This document shows, one piece after another, positions 1 through 6,268 of a stretch of DNA of 7,344 nucleotides; position 1 is the stretch's first letter; every line of letters starts with the position of its first letter. A program made the position numbers and the translations under genes. Origin of the DNA: Betaproteobacteria bacterium. Its GTDB lineage: Bacteria; Pseudomonadota; Gammaproteobacteria; Burkholderiales; SG8-41. The notes under the pieces were generated by a model. That model did not search any database, was not told where the DNA came from, and was given only the letters and a program-made list of their open reading frames with translations. The stretch covers positions 1-7,344 of the forward strand of contig JAQGNC010000374.1 of the NCBI GenBank assembly GCA_028292065.1. Direction: 5' to 3'.

Positions 1-91
1 GCGCTCGGCTTTCGTGCGAAGTCGGGAAGAAGATTTACGTTCGGCGCAGATCGTGGCACGCGCCGAGCGTCGAGAGTCCGGCCGCGAGCAG

Positions 92-120
92 GTGACACCT
101 CGCGGAGCGGCTTGTATAGT
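92..120 (+). promoter_or_regulatory. Sigma70-type promoter of the beta-helix protein gene
   Basis: A GTGACA box (92-97; five of six match TTGACA) and a TATAGT box (115-120; five of six match TATAAT) are separated by exactly 17 bases. Transcription would start near 126-128, about 15 bases before the ATG at 143, leaving room for the ribosome binding site GGAGAGG at 132-138. This also argues against the longer open frame beginning at 14, because that start would lie upstream of the promoter. The boxes are read directly; activity is inferred. Confidence 0.6.
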
Positions 121-142
121 CGCCCCAGATTGGAGAGGCCCG

Positions 143-1333
143 ATGTTTCGACCGATGCTCACCCGCCGGCACTTCCTGCGCGATATGGCTGTTCTTGCCG
201 CACCTGTTGCCGTTACCGCGCACGCCGCGGACGCGCCGGGCAAGTCGCGCCCGCTGCGCGTCCCCACCATCAACGTGAAAGACCTCGGCGCGTTCGGTAA
301 CGGCAAGCTGCCCGATCTGGCGCAGGTGCGCGCAGCGATCCGCGAAGCGAGCGAGCGCCCGGGCGGCGCCACGATATTGTTCCCGCGAGGCGACTATTTT
401 CTCGGCGCCGCGGATGAGACGACACTCGTGGCCGCGTCCAATCTCCAGAACGTGCGCTTCGTGGGCGAGCAGGCGACGATCTCGTGCAAGAGCGTCAACG
501 GGCTTTCGAACATGTTCCTGTTCGCCGGTTGCCGCAATATCGGCATGGAAGGCCTCACTTTTCGCGATGCCGGCTTCAACAGGAATGTGAGCGAGTTCGG
601 CGCCGTGGCAATCAGACTCGCGGCGGAAGGATCGGCCGGATGCGAGAGCGTCTCGGTGTCCGACTGCAGGTTCGAATCGGTTTACGCCGCGATGATCTGC
701 CGGGAATCGGACCGCAAGACCGGGCGCACTCGCGGCGTGCGGCTGACCAACGTCGCAGTAAAGCATGCGGTGTACGGCCTGAATTTCCAGCACGACGCCG
801 ACGACGTGGTCGCGCGCGGCCTGCGCTGCGACGACATCAAGCGCTCGTACTTTCCGTACGGCGTGTCCCGGCACGACATCGAGCTCGAGTCGATCAACAA
901 CGCGACCGGTTTCACCGACGTGCTGATCAGCTGCTACCGGCGCGATACCACCGACATCCGGGTGAAGCTCAAGTGCCGGGCGAAGAGGGGAGGCGACGCC
1001 ATCGTCTACCTCGATCACCAGAACGAGGTGCCCAACATGGCGATCCGCAATGTCGCGCTCGAGCTCGACATCGACGACATCGACTGCCGGCTCGAGGCGG
1101 CGATCGCTTTTCGCGCGCTCGACGCAAAACGCAACGAAGAGCGGATCACGACGCGGCAGTGGCAGAACATCAGGATAGACGGCGACATCAGGATCTGCGA
1201 GCAGACCAAGCTCTTCGACTTCCGCAGCGCCAGCAGGACCCCGGGCATCCTCACCATCGGTCCTCGCCTCGCGCGCAATCCCCGCCTGCCGCGGAGCTTT
1301 CCGGGTTTCAACGCAGAGGTGCAGCGGGCGTAG
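143..1333 (+). CDS. Tat-exported right-handed beta-helix (pectate-lyase-like) protein
   Basis: This encodes 396 residues. The open frame extends upstream to 14, but the ATG at 143 has the ribosome binding site GGAGAGG five bases upstream and opens directly into a twin-arginine signal: T7-R-R-H-F-L-R-D, a hydrophobic stretch at 15-28 and a probable A-H-A cleavage site after residue 28. The protein should therefore be exported folded to the periplasm or beyond. Residues about 43-90 (NVKDLGAFGNGK..., then ATILFPRGDYFLG) match the start of the Pectate_lyase_3 / glycoside hydrolase 28-like beta-helix family. The rest shows the loosely repeated short beta-strand pattern of a parallel beta-helix (for example NVRFVGEQATISC, NIGMEGLTFRDA, SVSVSDCRFESV). 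I cannot assign catalytic residues or a substrate; polysaccharide lyase, hydrolase, epimerase or binding protein are all possible. It is transcribed toward the carbamoyltransferase cassette and overlaps the 3' end of the SGNH gene by 26 bases. Confidence 0.8.
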   Translation: MFRPMLTRRHFLRDMAVLAAPVAVTAHAADAPGKSRPLRVPTINVKDLGAFGNGKLPDLAQVRAAIREASERPGGATILFPRGDYFLGAADETTLVAASNLQNVRFVGEQATISCKSVNGLSNMFLFAGCRNIGMEGLTFRDAGFNRNVSEFGAVAIRLAAEGSAGCESVSVSDCRFESVYAAMICRESDRKTGRTRGVRLTNVAVKHAVYGLNFQHDADDVVARGLRCDDIKRSYFPYGVSRHDIELESINNATGFTDVLISCYRRDTTDIRVKLKCRAKRGGDAIVYLDHQNEVPNMAIRNVALELDIDDIDCRLEAAIAFRALDAKRNEERITTRQWQNIRIDGDIRICEQTKLFDFRSASRTPGILTIGPRLARNPRLPRSFPGFNAEVQRA

Positions 1334-2519
1334 ACTCGCCGTCGGCGGGCGCACGTTTCGCGCCGCCTGCGCTCGCGAGCAGGCGTTGCAATATCCCGGT
1401 GTCAGTGACCGCCGCGGCCGCTTCCTCGTGGCCGGTCGCGTTCCAGTGCGAGTCGATCGGCCACTCGAAGCGCGCGCCGTCGCGCTGGTGCCGCTCGATG
1501 AATCGCGGCTGCAGGTCCACGGTCCGGTAGGGGTACCGGCGTGCCTGGGCGATCAAGTACTCGCGCATGATCGACGCGTAGCTCGATTCCGCCGCTTTCA
1601 ACTGCCGCTCGTCGTAGAGCTCCGGGCGCACGCCGTCGACCAGCAGGACGATCATGTCCGGAGCGACGCCGGCGTACTGCGGAAGCACCTTGAGAAAATG
1701 GTCGACTGCCCGTTTCGATTTTTCGACTCGCGCGTCGTCGGCGTCGGACGCGACGTTGCCGACGAATTGTTCGGTGCGCCCCCCGAAGACCGACTCGATC
1801 CGGCGCCGCACGCCGTTCACGAGATCGTTGCCGTGGACGTACCGCGCGAGCGCGCTCATGCGCAGCGCGCGGTGCAGGAGGCTGGGCGTGAACGGGATCA
1901 GCTCGAGCGCGTAGCTGCCGTCCGCGGTCGGCGTGAAATAATGGTGGCCGGGGTCAGACTTGTATTCGAGCAGCGACTCGTCGAAATCGTTGCTGATGAC
2001 GAGCACCGCGAGGGCGGCAGGCCTGAACGTGTCTCTTGCGAACTCGGCGTAGGCCAGGTACTGGCTGAGCGCCGCGCCCGAGCTCGCGAAGCTGTAGACG
2101 CGGGCGCGGCCGGTGACGCTTTGCGCGAGGCGGCCCTGGAGCGATTGCGCGTACGGCACGTGCGCCGCCTCGATGTAGCTGTCGCCGATCACCGCCAGCA
2201 GGGGCGTGGTCGCGCTCGCATCGTAGTCCTGCCCGTTGACGTAACCGTAATTGTTGACGTGAACCTTGTTGACGATGTCGAACTTAAGCCCCATCGAATA
2301 GGTGAAATCGTAGTTCGGCCTGAAGTGCATGTAGCGGTGGGTCGCGTCGACCGGCTGCGCCTGGAACGGCTCGCGCACCGGGAGCAGGCGCAGCGCCGCT
2401 TCGAGCATCAGAAAAGCGGCGACGATCCCGATCGCGCACGCGATGAGACCGTAAAGAACTTTCCTGTGTCGCGGCAAAGACGCGCTGCCCGGCCGGGCGC
2501 CGTGGTCAGTCGAGCTCAA
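1308..2519 (-). CDS. Membrane-anchored SGNH/GDSL-type esterase or acyltransferase-like protein (SxtL-like position)
   Basis: This encodes 403 residues. The start is TTG at 2519, supported by GAGG six bases upstream (2529-2526); it lies inside the last codons of the carbamoyltransferase gene, giving a 14-base overlap and probable translational coupling. A short cytoplasmic tail is followed by one membrane helix (about 21-45), placing the enzyme domain in the periplasm. SGNH landmarks are visible: G112-D-S-Y with nucleophile Ser114, a block II glycine in SFASSGAALSQY (about 148), Asn177 in VISNDFDE (block III), and the acid-histidine pair in D356-S-H-W-N-A-T-G-H. The family hydrolyses or transfers O-acyl groups, often on surface polysaccharides. 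As the last gene of a carbamoyltransferase cassette it occupies the role of the GDSL gene sxtL. Whether it handles acetyl, longer acyl or carbamoyl esters cannot be told. The C-terminal tail (about 385-403) is low complexity and overlaps the convergent gene. Confidence 0.85.
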   Translation of the reverse strand: MSSTDHGARPGSASLPRHRKVLYGLIACAIGIVAAFLMLEAALRLLPVREPFQAQPVDATHRYMHFRPNYDFTYSMGLKFDIVNKVHVNNYGYVNGQDYDASATTPLLAVIGDSYIEAAHVPYAQSLQGRLAQSVTGRARVYSFASSGAALSQYLAYAEFARDTFRPAALAVLVISNDFDESLLEYKSDPGHHYFTPTADGSYALELIPFTPSLLHRALRMSALARYVHGNDLVNGVRRRIESVFGGRTEQFVGNVASDADDARVEKSKRAVDHFLKVLPQYAGVAPDMIVLLVDGVRPELYDERQLKAAESSYASIMREYLIAQARRYPYRTVDLQPRFIERHQRDGARFEWPIDSHWNATGHEEAAAAVTDTGILQRLLASAGGAKRAPADGESTPAAPLR

Positions 2520-4344
2520 AAACTTCCTCGTACCTCGTCAACAGCGCCGGGTTTTGCGCTTCCTTCGACAGGAAGCAGTTGCCGACCGCGAGGACGTCGA
2601 TGTCGCTTCCCATGAAGCAGCGGAAGCTGTCCTCCGGCGTGCATACGATGGGCTCGCCGCGCACGTTGAAGCTGGTGTTGACCACGACGGGACAACCCGT
2701 GAGCGCCTTGAAGCGCTTGATCAGCCGGTAGTAGCGCGGATTGGTGTGCTCGTGCACGGTCTGGATGCGCGCCGAATAGTCGACGTGCGTCACCGCGGGA
2801 ATCTTCGAGCGCGGCACGTTGAGCTTGTCGATGCCGAAGAGGCGCTGCTGCTCCTCGTTCATCGGGATGCGGTGGCGGTCCTGCACGTCGGCGACGAGCA
2901 GCATGTAAGGGCTGTCCTCGTCGAGATCGAACCACTCGCTCACGTCTTCCCGCAGCACCGAAGGCGCGAAAGGCCTGAACGACTCGCGATATTTCACTTT
3001 GAGGTTGAGCGTGCGCTGCATCGCCGGCGAGCGCGGATCGCCGAGTATCGAACGGCCGCCGAGCGCGCGCGGGCCGAATTCCATCCGGCCCTGGTGCCAT
3101 CCGATCGCCTTGCCGTCTTTGAGCGCACTCGCGCAGGCATCGATCAGCGCATCGTCGTCGAGCACCTCGAACACCGCGCCGGCGGCTTTCAGGCGCGATT
3201 CGACGTCGTGCTGCGCGTATTCCGGACCCAGGTAGCCGCCTTTCATCGCGTCGCCGTGAGCGGGCACGACGCGCGGACGGCGCCCGTGCAGGTGATACGC
3301 GGCCAGCGCCGCGCCGACTGCGCCTCCCGCGTCGCCGGCTGCGGGCTGCAGCCAGACGTTCTCGAATGCGCGATCGCGCAGTATCTTGCCGTTCGCCACG
3401 CAATTGAGCGCGACGCCGCCCGCGAGGCAGAGATTTTTCTCGCCGGTCTCGCGCGCGACCGAGCGCGCGAGCTTGAGCATGACCTCCTCGGTCACCGCCT
3501 GTATCGACGCCGCGAGGTCCATCTCGCGCTGCGTGAGCACGCTCTCAGGCGAGCGGCGCGGCGCACCGAAAAGCTCGTCGAACCGGCCGTTGGTCATCGT
3601 GAGGCCGGTGCAGTAATCGAAGTAATCGAGGTTCAGGCGAAAGCTGCCGTCATCCTTGATGTCGATCAGATGTTCCCTGATGAGCGACGCGTACTTCGGC
3701 TCGCCGTACGGCGCGAGCCCCATCACCTTGTACTCGCCGGAATTGACCTTGAAACCGGTGTAGTAGGTGAACGCCGAATAGAGCAGCCCGAGCGAATGGG
3801 GAAAATGGATCTCGCGCACGACCTCGAGGTTCTGCCCGTTGCCGGCGGCGAGCGAAGTCGTCGTCCACTCGCCCACACCGTCCATCGTCAGCACGGCGGC
3901 GCGCTCGAAAGGCGAAGGGTAGAACGCGCTCGCCGCGTGGCTCAGGTGATGCTCGGAAAAGAGCAGCTTGCCGCGCCAGTCGACCGCGTCGCCGACGCCC
4001 GTCTCGAGCTCCTTCACGATGAGGCTCTTCTGGAACAGCTTTTCCTTGAGCCACAGCGGCAACGCCTGCCGGAACGACGTGAAGCCGCGCGGCGCGAAAG
4101 CGAGGTAAGTCTCGAGCAGGCGCTCGAACTTCAGGAACGGCTTGTCGTAGAACGCGACGTGGTCGAGCTCGTCGCGGGACACGCCGGCGTACTCCAGGCA
4201 AAAGCGTATCGCGTTCGCGGGGAAGCTCGCGTCGTGCTTCTTGCGCGTAAAGCGTTCCTCCTGCGCGGCGGCGACGATCTGCCCGTCGACCACGAGCGCC
4301 GCGGCCGCGTCGTGGTACAGCGCGGAGATTCCCAGTATCTTCAA
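2506..4344 (-). CDS. O-carbamoyltransferase, NodU/CmcH/SxtI family
   Basis: This encodes 612 residues, the usual full length. The family transfers the carbamoyl group of carbamoyl phosphate, through a carbamoyl-adenylate intermediate, to a hydroxyl of a sugar, antibiotic or alkaloid in the cytoplasm. The N-terminal Kae1-like domain (about 1-360) begins with the classic MKILGISALYHDAAAAL and carries the metal-site motif E131-HHLSH136, DGVGEWTTT (155-163), SGEYKVMGLAPYG (202-214) and LAGGVALN (308-315). The C-terminal YrdC-like domain (about 390-600) has WHQGRMEFGPRALGGRSILG, KVKYRESFRPFAPSVL (449-464) and VVVNTSFNVRGEPI (553-566). All key motifs look intact. The start is TTG at 4344, the only start codon between the upstream in-frame stop and the conserved N-terminus; its ribosome binding site is weak (AAGG ten bases upstream). 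It lies 12 bases after the DUF5989 stop, in the same frame. The acceptor is unknown; a sugar of a surface glycan is the simplest guess. Confidence 0.95.
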   Translation of the reverse strand: MKILGISALYHDAAAALVVDGQIVAAAQEERFTRKKHDASFPANAIRFCLEYAGVSRDELDHVAFYDKPFLKFERLLETYLAFAPRGFTSFRQALPLWLKEKLFQKSLIVKELETGVGDAVDWRGKLLFSEHHLSHAASAFYPSPFERAAVLTMDGVGEWTTTSLAAGNGQNLEVVREIHFPHSLGLLYSAFTYYTGFKVNSGEYKVMGLAPYGEPKYASLIREHLIDIKDDGSFRLNLDYFDYCTGLTMTNGRFDELFGAPRRSPESVLTQREMDLAASIQAVTEEVMLKLARSVARETGEKNLCLAGGVALNCVANGKILRDRAFENVWLQPAAGDAGGAVGAALAAYHLHGRRPRVVPAHGDAMKGGYLGPEYAQHDVESRLKAAGAVFEVLDDDALIDACASALKDGKAIGWHQGRMEFGPRALGGRSILGDPRSPAMQRTLNLKVKYRESFRPFAPSVLREDVSEWFDLDEDSPYMLLVADVQDRHRIPMNEEQQRLFGIDKLNVPRSKIPAVTHVDYSARIQTVHEHTNPRYYRLIKRFKALTGCPVVVNTSFNVRGEPIVCTPEDSFRCFMGSDIDVLAVGNCFLSKEAQNPALLTRYEEVFELD

Positions 4345-4356
4345 GTGAGCGACGCC

Positions 4357-4506
4357 TTAGAAAAGCGTGTAGATGAAAGGCGCGATCGCGGAGCCCTGGG
4401 CGAGTATCAGCAGACCGCCGAAAAGCACCATGACGATGATGATGGGCAGCAGCCAGAACTTCTTGCGTGCTTTGAGAAAGGCGTAAAGCTCTTTGATGAA
4501 ATCCAT
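4357..4506 (-). CDS. Small single-helix membrane protein, DUF5989 family (SxtK-like)
   Basis: This is a 49-residue gene found by reading the gap between its neighbours. The ATG at 4506 follows GAGGG, whose bases overlap the TGA of the SxtJ gene; the TAA is at 4359-4357. The protein has a basic amphipathic start (MDFIKELYAFLKARKKFW, 1-18), one strongly hydrophobic helix (about 19-37, LLPIIIVMVLFGGLLILAQ) and a short conserved-looking end (GSAIAPFIYTLF). This layout and the F-I-Y-T-L-F ending fit the DUF5989 family, which is recurrently encoded beside SxtJ and carbamoyltransferase genes. Function is not known. By context it may be a membrane adaptor that holds the soluble carbamoyltransferase near its acceptor or helps SxtJ; that is inference. 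Confidence 0.88.
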   Translation of the reverse strand: MDFIKELYAFLKARKKFWLLPIIIVMVLFGGLLILAQGSAIAPFIYTLF

Positions 4507-4512
4507 GGGCCC

Positions 4513-4914
4513 TCAGAACTGGTTGGGTAGCGAATCCGGTGCGGGGCCTGGCGGGTCGCGCCTGACCCAGTACGACGGCGCTTGCGGGTCGAGCCTGCGC
4601 CGCAGCGCGTCGCGGCCGAACAGGCGCATCACGATGCCGATGGGCGCGAGGACGACAAAAAACATGGCGCCGAGCACGATCGGGTTGACCACCGCGTGCA
4701 TGAGCGCGCCGAATTTCATCCACGTACGGTTCAGAGGCCGCAGCAGCAGCGGGCGCACCAGCGTGACCAGCAGGGTCAATGCGGCCGCGCCGCCCAGAAT
4801 TCCGGCGACCGCGGGCCGGCCGGCCCATGCCTGCCACGCCGCGACGAGCGCGAAAAACCCGACGAAAGTCAAACCGAACGAGCGCTCGGAGGGCAGAGGA
4901 ACGTGTGTAGACAT
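4513..4914 (-). CDS. SxtJ-family integral membrane protein
   Basis: This encodes 133 residues, the usual size for the family. Three hydrophobic segments are visible at about 12-31, 35-56 and 75-98, the first two separated by a tight turn. The most distinctive part is residues 60-117: the motif LNRTWMKFG, then VVNPIVLGAMFF, APIGIVMRLFGRD and, near the end, SYWVRRD, which together resemble SxtJ proteins. The proline-rich tail (121-133) is less conserved. The ATG at 4914 is preceded by GAAGGG nine bases upstream, in the 3' arm of a perfect palindrome. It is the first gene of the cassette, six bases before the DUF5989 gene. SxtJ has no established biochemical role; the constant association with carbamoyltransferases suggests a membrane partner for substrate delivery or product passage. 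Confidence 0.88.
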   Translation of the reverse strand: MSTHVPLPSERSFGLTFVGFFALVAAWQAWAGRPAVAGILGGAAALTLLVTLVRPLLLRPLNRTWMKFGALMHAVVNPIVLGAMFFVVLAPIGIVMRLFGRDALRRRLDPQAPSYWVRRDPPGPAPDSLPNQF

Positions 4915-4923
4915 GAGTTTTTT

Positions 4924-4941
4924 CCCTTCGGGCCCGAAGGG
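4924..4941 (-). promoter_or_regulatory. Perfect 18-base palindrome containing the SxtJ ribosome binding site
   Basis: CCCTTCGGGCCCGAAGGG is identical to its own reverse complement. In the leftward mRNA it can fold into a seven-pair stem with a four-base GGCC loop, and the 3' arm contains GAAGGG, the only ribosome-binding-like sequence before the SxtJ ATG at 4914. Folding would hide that site. The run of six A (mRNA sense) follows the stem, so this is not an intrinsic terminator for leftward transcripts; for rightward transcripts the T run comes before the stem, so it is not one there either. It could instead be a DNA operator for a dimeric repressor. Confidence 0.5.
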
Positions 4942-4971
4942 CGACCGGCATGAGGCCGTGAATTGCGGCTA

Positions 4972-5001
4972 ATTAAACGCTGCGCCCCGGCGCGGTGTCA
5001 A
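4972..5001 (-). promoter_or_regulatory. Internal sigma70-type promoter for the SxtJ-DUF5989-carbamoyltransferase-SGNH cassette
   Basis: On the minus strand a perfect TTGACA (5001-4996) is followed after 18 bases by TTTAAT (4977-4972; five of six match TATAAT). The -10 box overlaps the TAA stop of the upstream glycosyltransferase gene. Transcription would begin near 4965, giving a leader of about 50 bases that contains the palindrome at 4924-4941. This would allow the cassette to be expressed apart from the GtrA-GT39 pair. Confidence 0.6.
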
Positions 5002-6259
5002 CGCAATCGTGCCGCGCGGCTCGACGGTTGGCCGCGAGGCGGCGGGACAGAAAGGCGAGGGCGCCCGCCGCAAAGATGATCAGGAAAGGCTCGAGCGGCA
5101 AACGGTAGCGCAGCGACGAGATCGTGACCACGTGGACCAAGGTGAAATACCCGATCAACGCATAGATCGGCAGCAGGCGCCGCCAGCGCCTGCGATACAG
5201 CCACGCAGCGACGACGGCGAGCACCAGCGCCGGCCCGTAGCTCAGCGCGATAGCCCACTCGTAGGCGCCCTGCCTGAAACTCTCGTGGTTGGGCACGACA
5301 TTCCAGAAGCGAACGAGCTTGCGTCCTGCGTTGCGCACGAATTCCAGCGGCTCGGCGCGCACGTAGGCAATCGCGCGCGCGCGGTAGCGCCGGTCCCTCT
5401 CGACCTCCGGAAGGCCGCCGATCGCCGCGACAAAAGGCGTTTCCGCATCGCGGTCCCATTCGTTGCCGGCGCGCACGTTCGCCGGGTTGTTGCCGAGGTA
5501 CAAATTGCTCGACGCGCTGGTGGTAAACCAGACCGGCTGGTCGAAGAGCCGCGCGTTGCGAATCCACCACGGTGCGAGGCACAGCGCGTAGACGAGCCCG
5601 GCGAGCGCGGTGGCGCGCACGATCTGCTTCCACGCCGCCGGCCGCAGGATCAGCAGCGCAGGCAGCAGCACCGGCAGCCAGGTGAGGGTCGCCTTGGTGT
5701 AAGTCGCGGCGGCGGCGGCCACCGCGTAGGCGATGAGCCACCGGCGAGCGTAGCCGGCCTCCGCCCAGCGGTACAGGCACCACACCGCGAGCACCAGCAG
5801 GAAAATGAAGAGTGCTTCGCTGAGCAGCAGGCTCTGAAAAGCAATGAACATCGGATACGCCAGCACGCCGATGAACGCGAGGCTCGCCGCACGGACGTCG
5901 TCGAACAGACGCCTGGCGAGGTCCGCGCTCAGCCACGCCTGAACGACCAGCAAAACCGCCTGGAGACTGCGCGCGACGATGAAAAGGCCCGCTTCGCTGC
6001 CGACCACCGAATAGATGGCGCCGTACAGCACGCCGGTCAGCGGCATTTCGAAAGCGCGGTCGTTCCAGCCCCAGAACTCGCCGGTCGCGGCGAACTTCAC
6101 CGCCTCCTCGATGAAGCGCCCTTCGTCGGGAAACCGCGCCTCGAATGGGAACACCCGGAAGTCGACGATCAGATAGGCGAGCAGGGCGAGCGCAGCCGCG
6201 GCGCTCAGCAGCGGACCGGGCCGCCAGGAACGGTTTACGAGGGTTGTGATCGCGGGCAC
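4973..6259 (-). CDS. GT39/ArnT-type integral membrane glycosyltransferase
   Basis: This encodes 428 residues with many membrane helices, beginning with one at about 17-33. The start is GTG at 6259, supported by GAGG seven bases upstream (6270-6267), which overlaps the TGA of the GtrA gene. Family marks: the acidic pair in FPDEGRF (D45-E46) in the first outer loop, the usual catalytic region of GT-C enzymes using polyprenyl-phosphate sugars; LLLSEALFIFLLVLAVW (144-160); TYTKATLTWLPVLLPAL (186-202); and APWWIRNARLFDQ (229-241) followed by SNLYLGNNPAN (251-261), typical of the PMT/ArnT-like superfamily. C-terminal helices lie near 336-352, 360-378 and 390-405. It should transfer a sugar from a lipid carrier to an acceptor on the periplasmic face. 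Donor and acceptor are unknown. Its position directly after GtrA fits a flip-then-transfer pair. Confidence 0.87.
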   Translation of the reverse strand: MPAITTLVNRSWRPGPLLSAAAALALLAYLIVDFRVFPFEARFPDEGRFIEEAVKFAATGEFWGWNDRAFEMPLTGVLYGAIYSVVGSEAGLFIVARSLQAVLLVVQAWLSADLARRLFDDVRAASLAFIGVLAYPMFIAFQSLLLSEALFIFLLVLAVWCLYRWAEAGYARRWLIAYAVAAAAATYTKATLTWLPVLLPALLILRPAAWKQIVRATALAGLVYALCLAPWWIRNARLFDQPVWFTTSASSNLYLGNNPANVRAGNEWDRDAETPFVAAIGGLPEVERDRRYRARAIAYVRAEPLEFVRNAGRKLVRFWNVVPNHESFRQGAYEWAIALSYGPALVLAVVAAWLYRRRWRRLLPIYALIGYFTLVHVVTISSLRYRLPLEPFLIIFAAGALAFLSRRLAANRRAARHDCVDTAPGRSV

Positions 6260-6268
6260 GGCAAAACC

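Noticed and set aside
14..142. Upstream extension of the beta-helix gene to ATG 14
   Set aside because: It would place a non-signal-like stretch before the Tat signal and would start upstream of the promoter at 92-120; ATG 143 has a strong ribosome binding site.
35..1354. Long minus-strand open frame opposite the beta-helix gene
   Set aside because: It is a GC-rich antisense shadow without recognisable motifs; the plus-strand frame has a signal peptide and family similarity.
1364..1385. Inverted repeat CGCCTGC / GCAGGCG with an 8-base loop just after the beta-helix gene, as a terminator
   Set aside because: No T run follows on either strand and it lies in the coding part of the SGNH gene; in such GC-rich DNA a seven-pair stem can be chance.
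1386..2615. Long plus-strand frame opposite the SGNH gene
   Set aside because: Composition is dominated by Arg, Val and Ala as in shadow frames and no motif is seen; the minus strand carries the SGNH motifs.
2554..4530. 658-residue plus-strand frame opposite the carbamoyltransferase
   Set aside because: It is the reverse shadow of a fully recognisable carbamoyltransferase and has no protein-like features.
1308..4914. A true saxitoxin biosynthesis locus
   Set aside because: Only the tailoring cassette is present; no polyketide-like starter enzyme, amidinotransferase or other toxin-core gene is visible and the neighbours are glycan-type genes.
4924..4941. The palindrome before SxtJ as an intrinsic terminator of the GT39 transcript
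   Set aside because: On the leftward transcript the stem is followed by A, not T; on the rightward strand the T run precedes the stem.
3650..4951. 433-residue minus-strand frame spanning carbamoyltransferase, DUF5989 and SxtJ regions
   Set aside because: It runs across three real genes in another frame and is extremely Arg/Ala-rich; no domain is visible.
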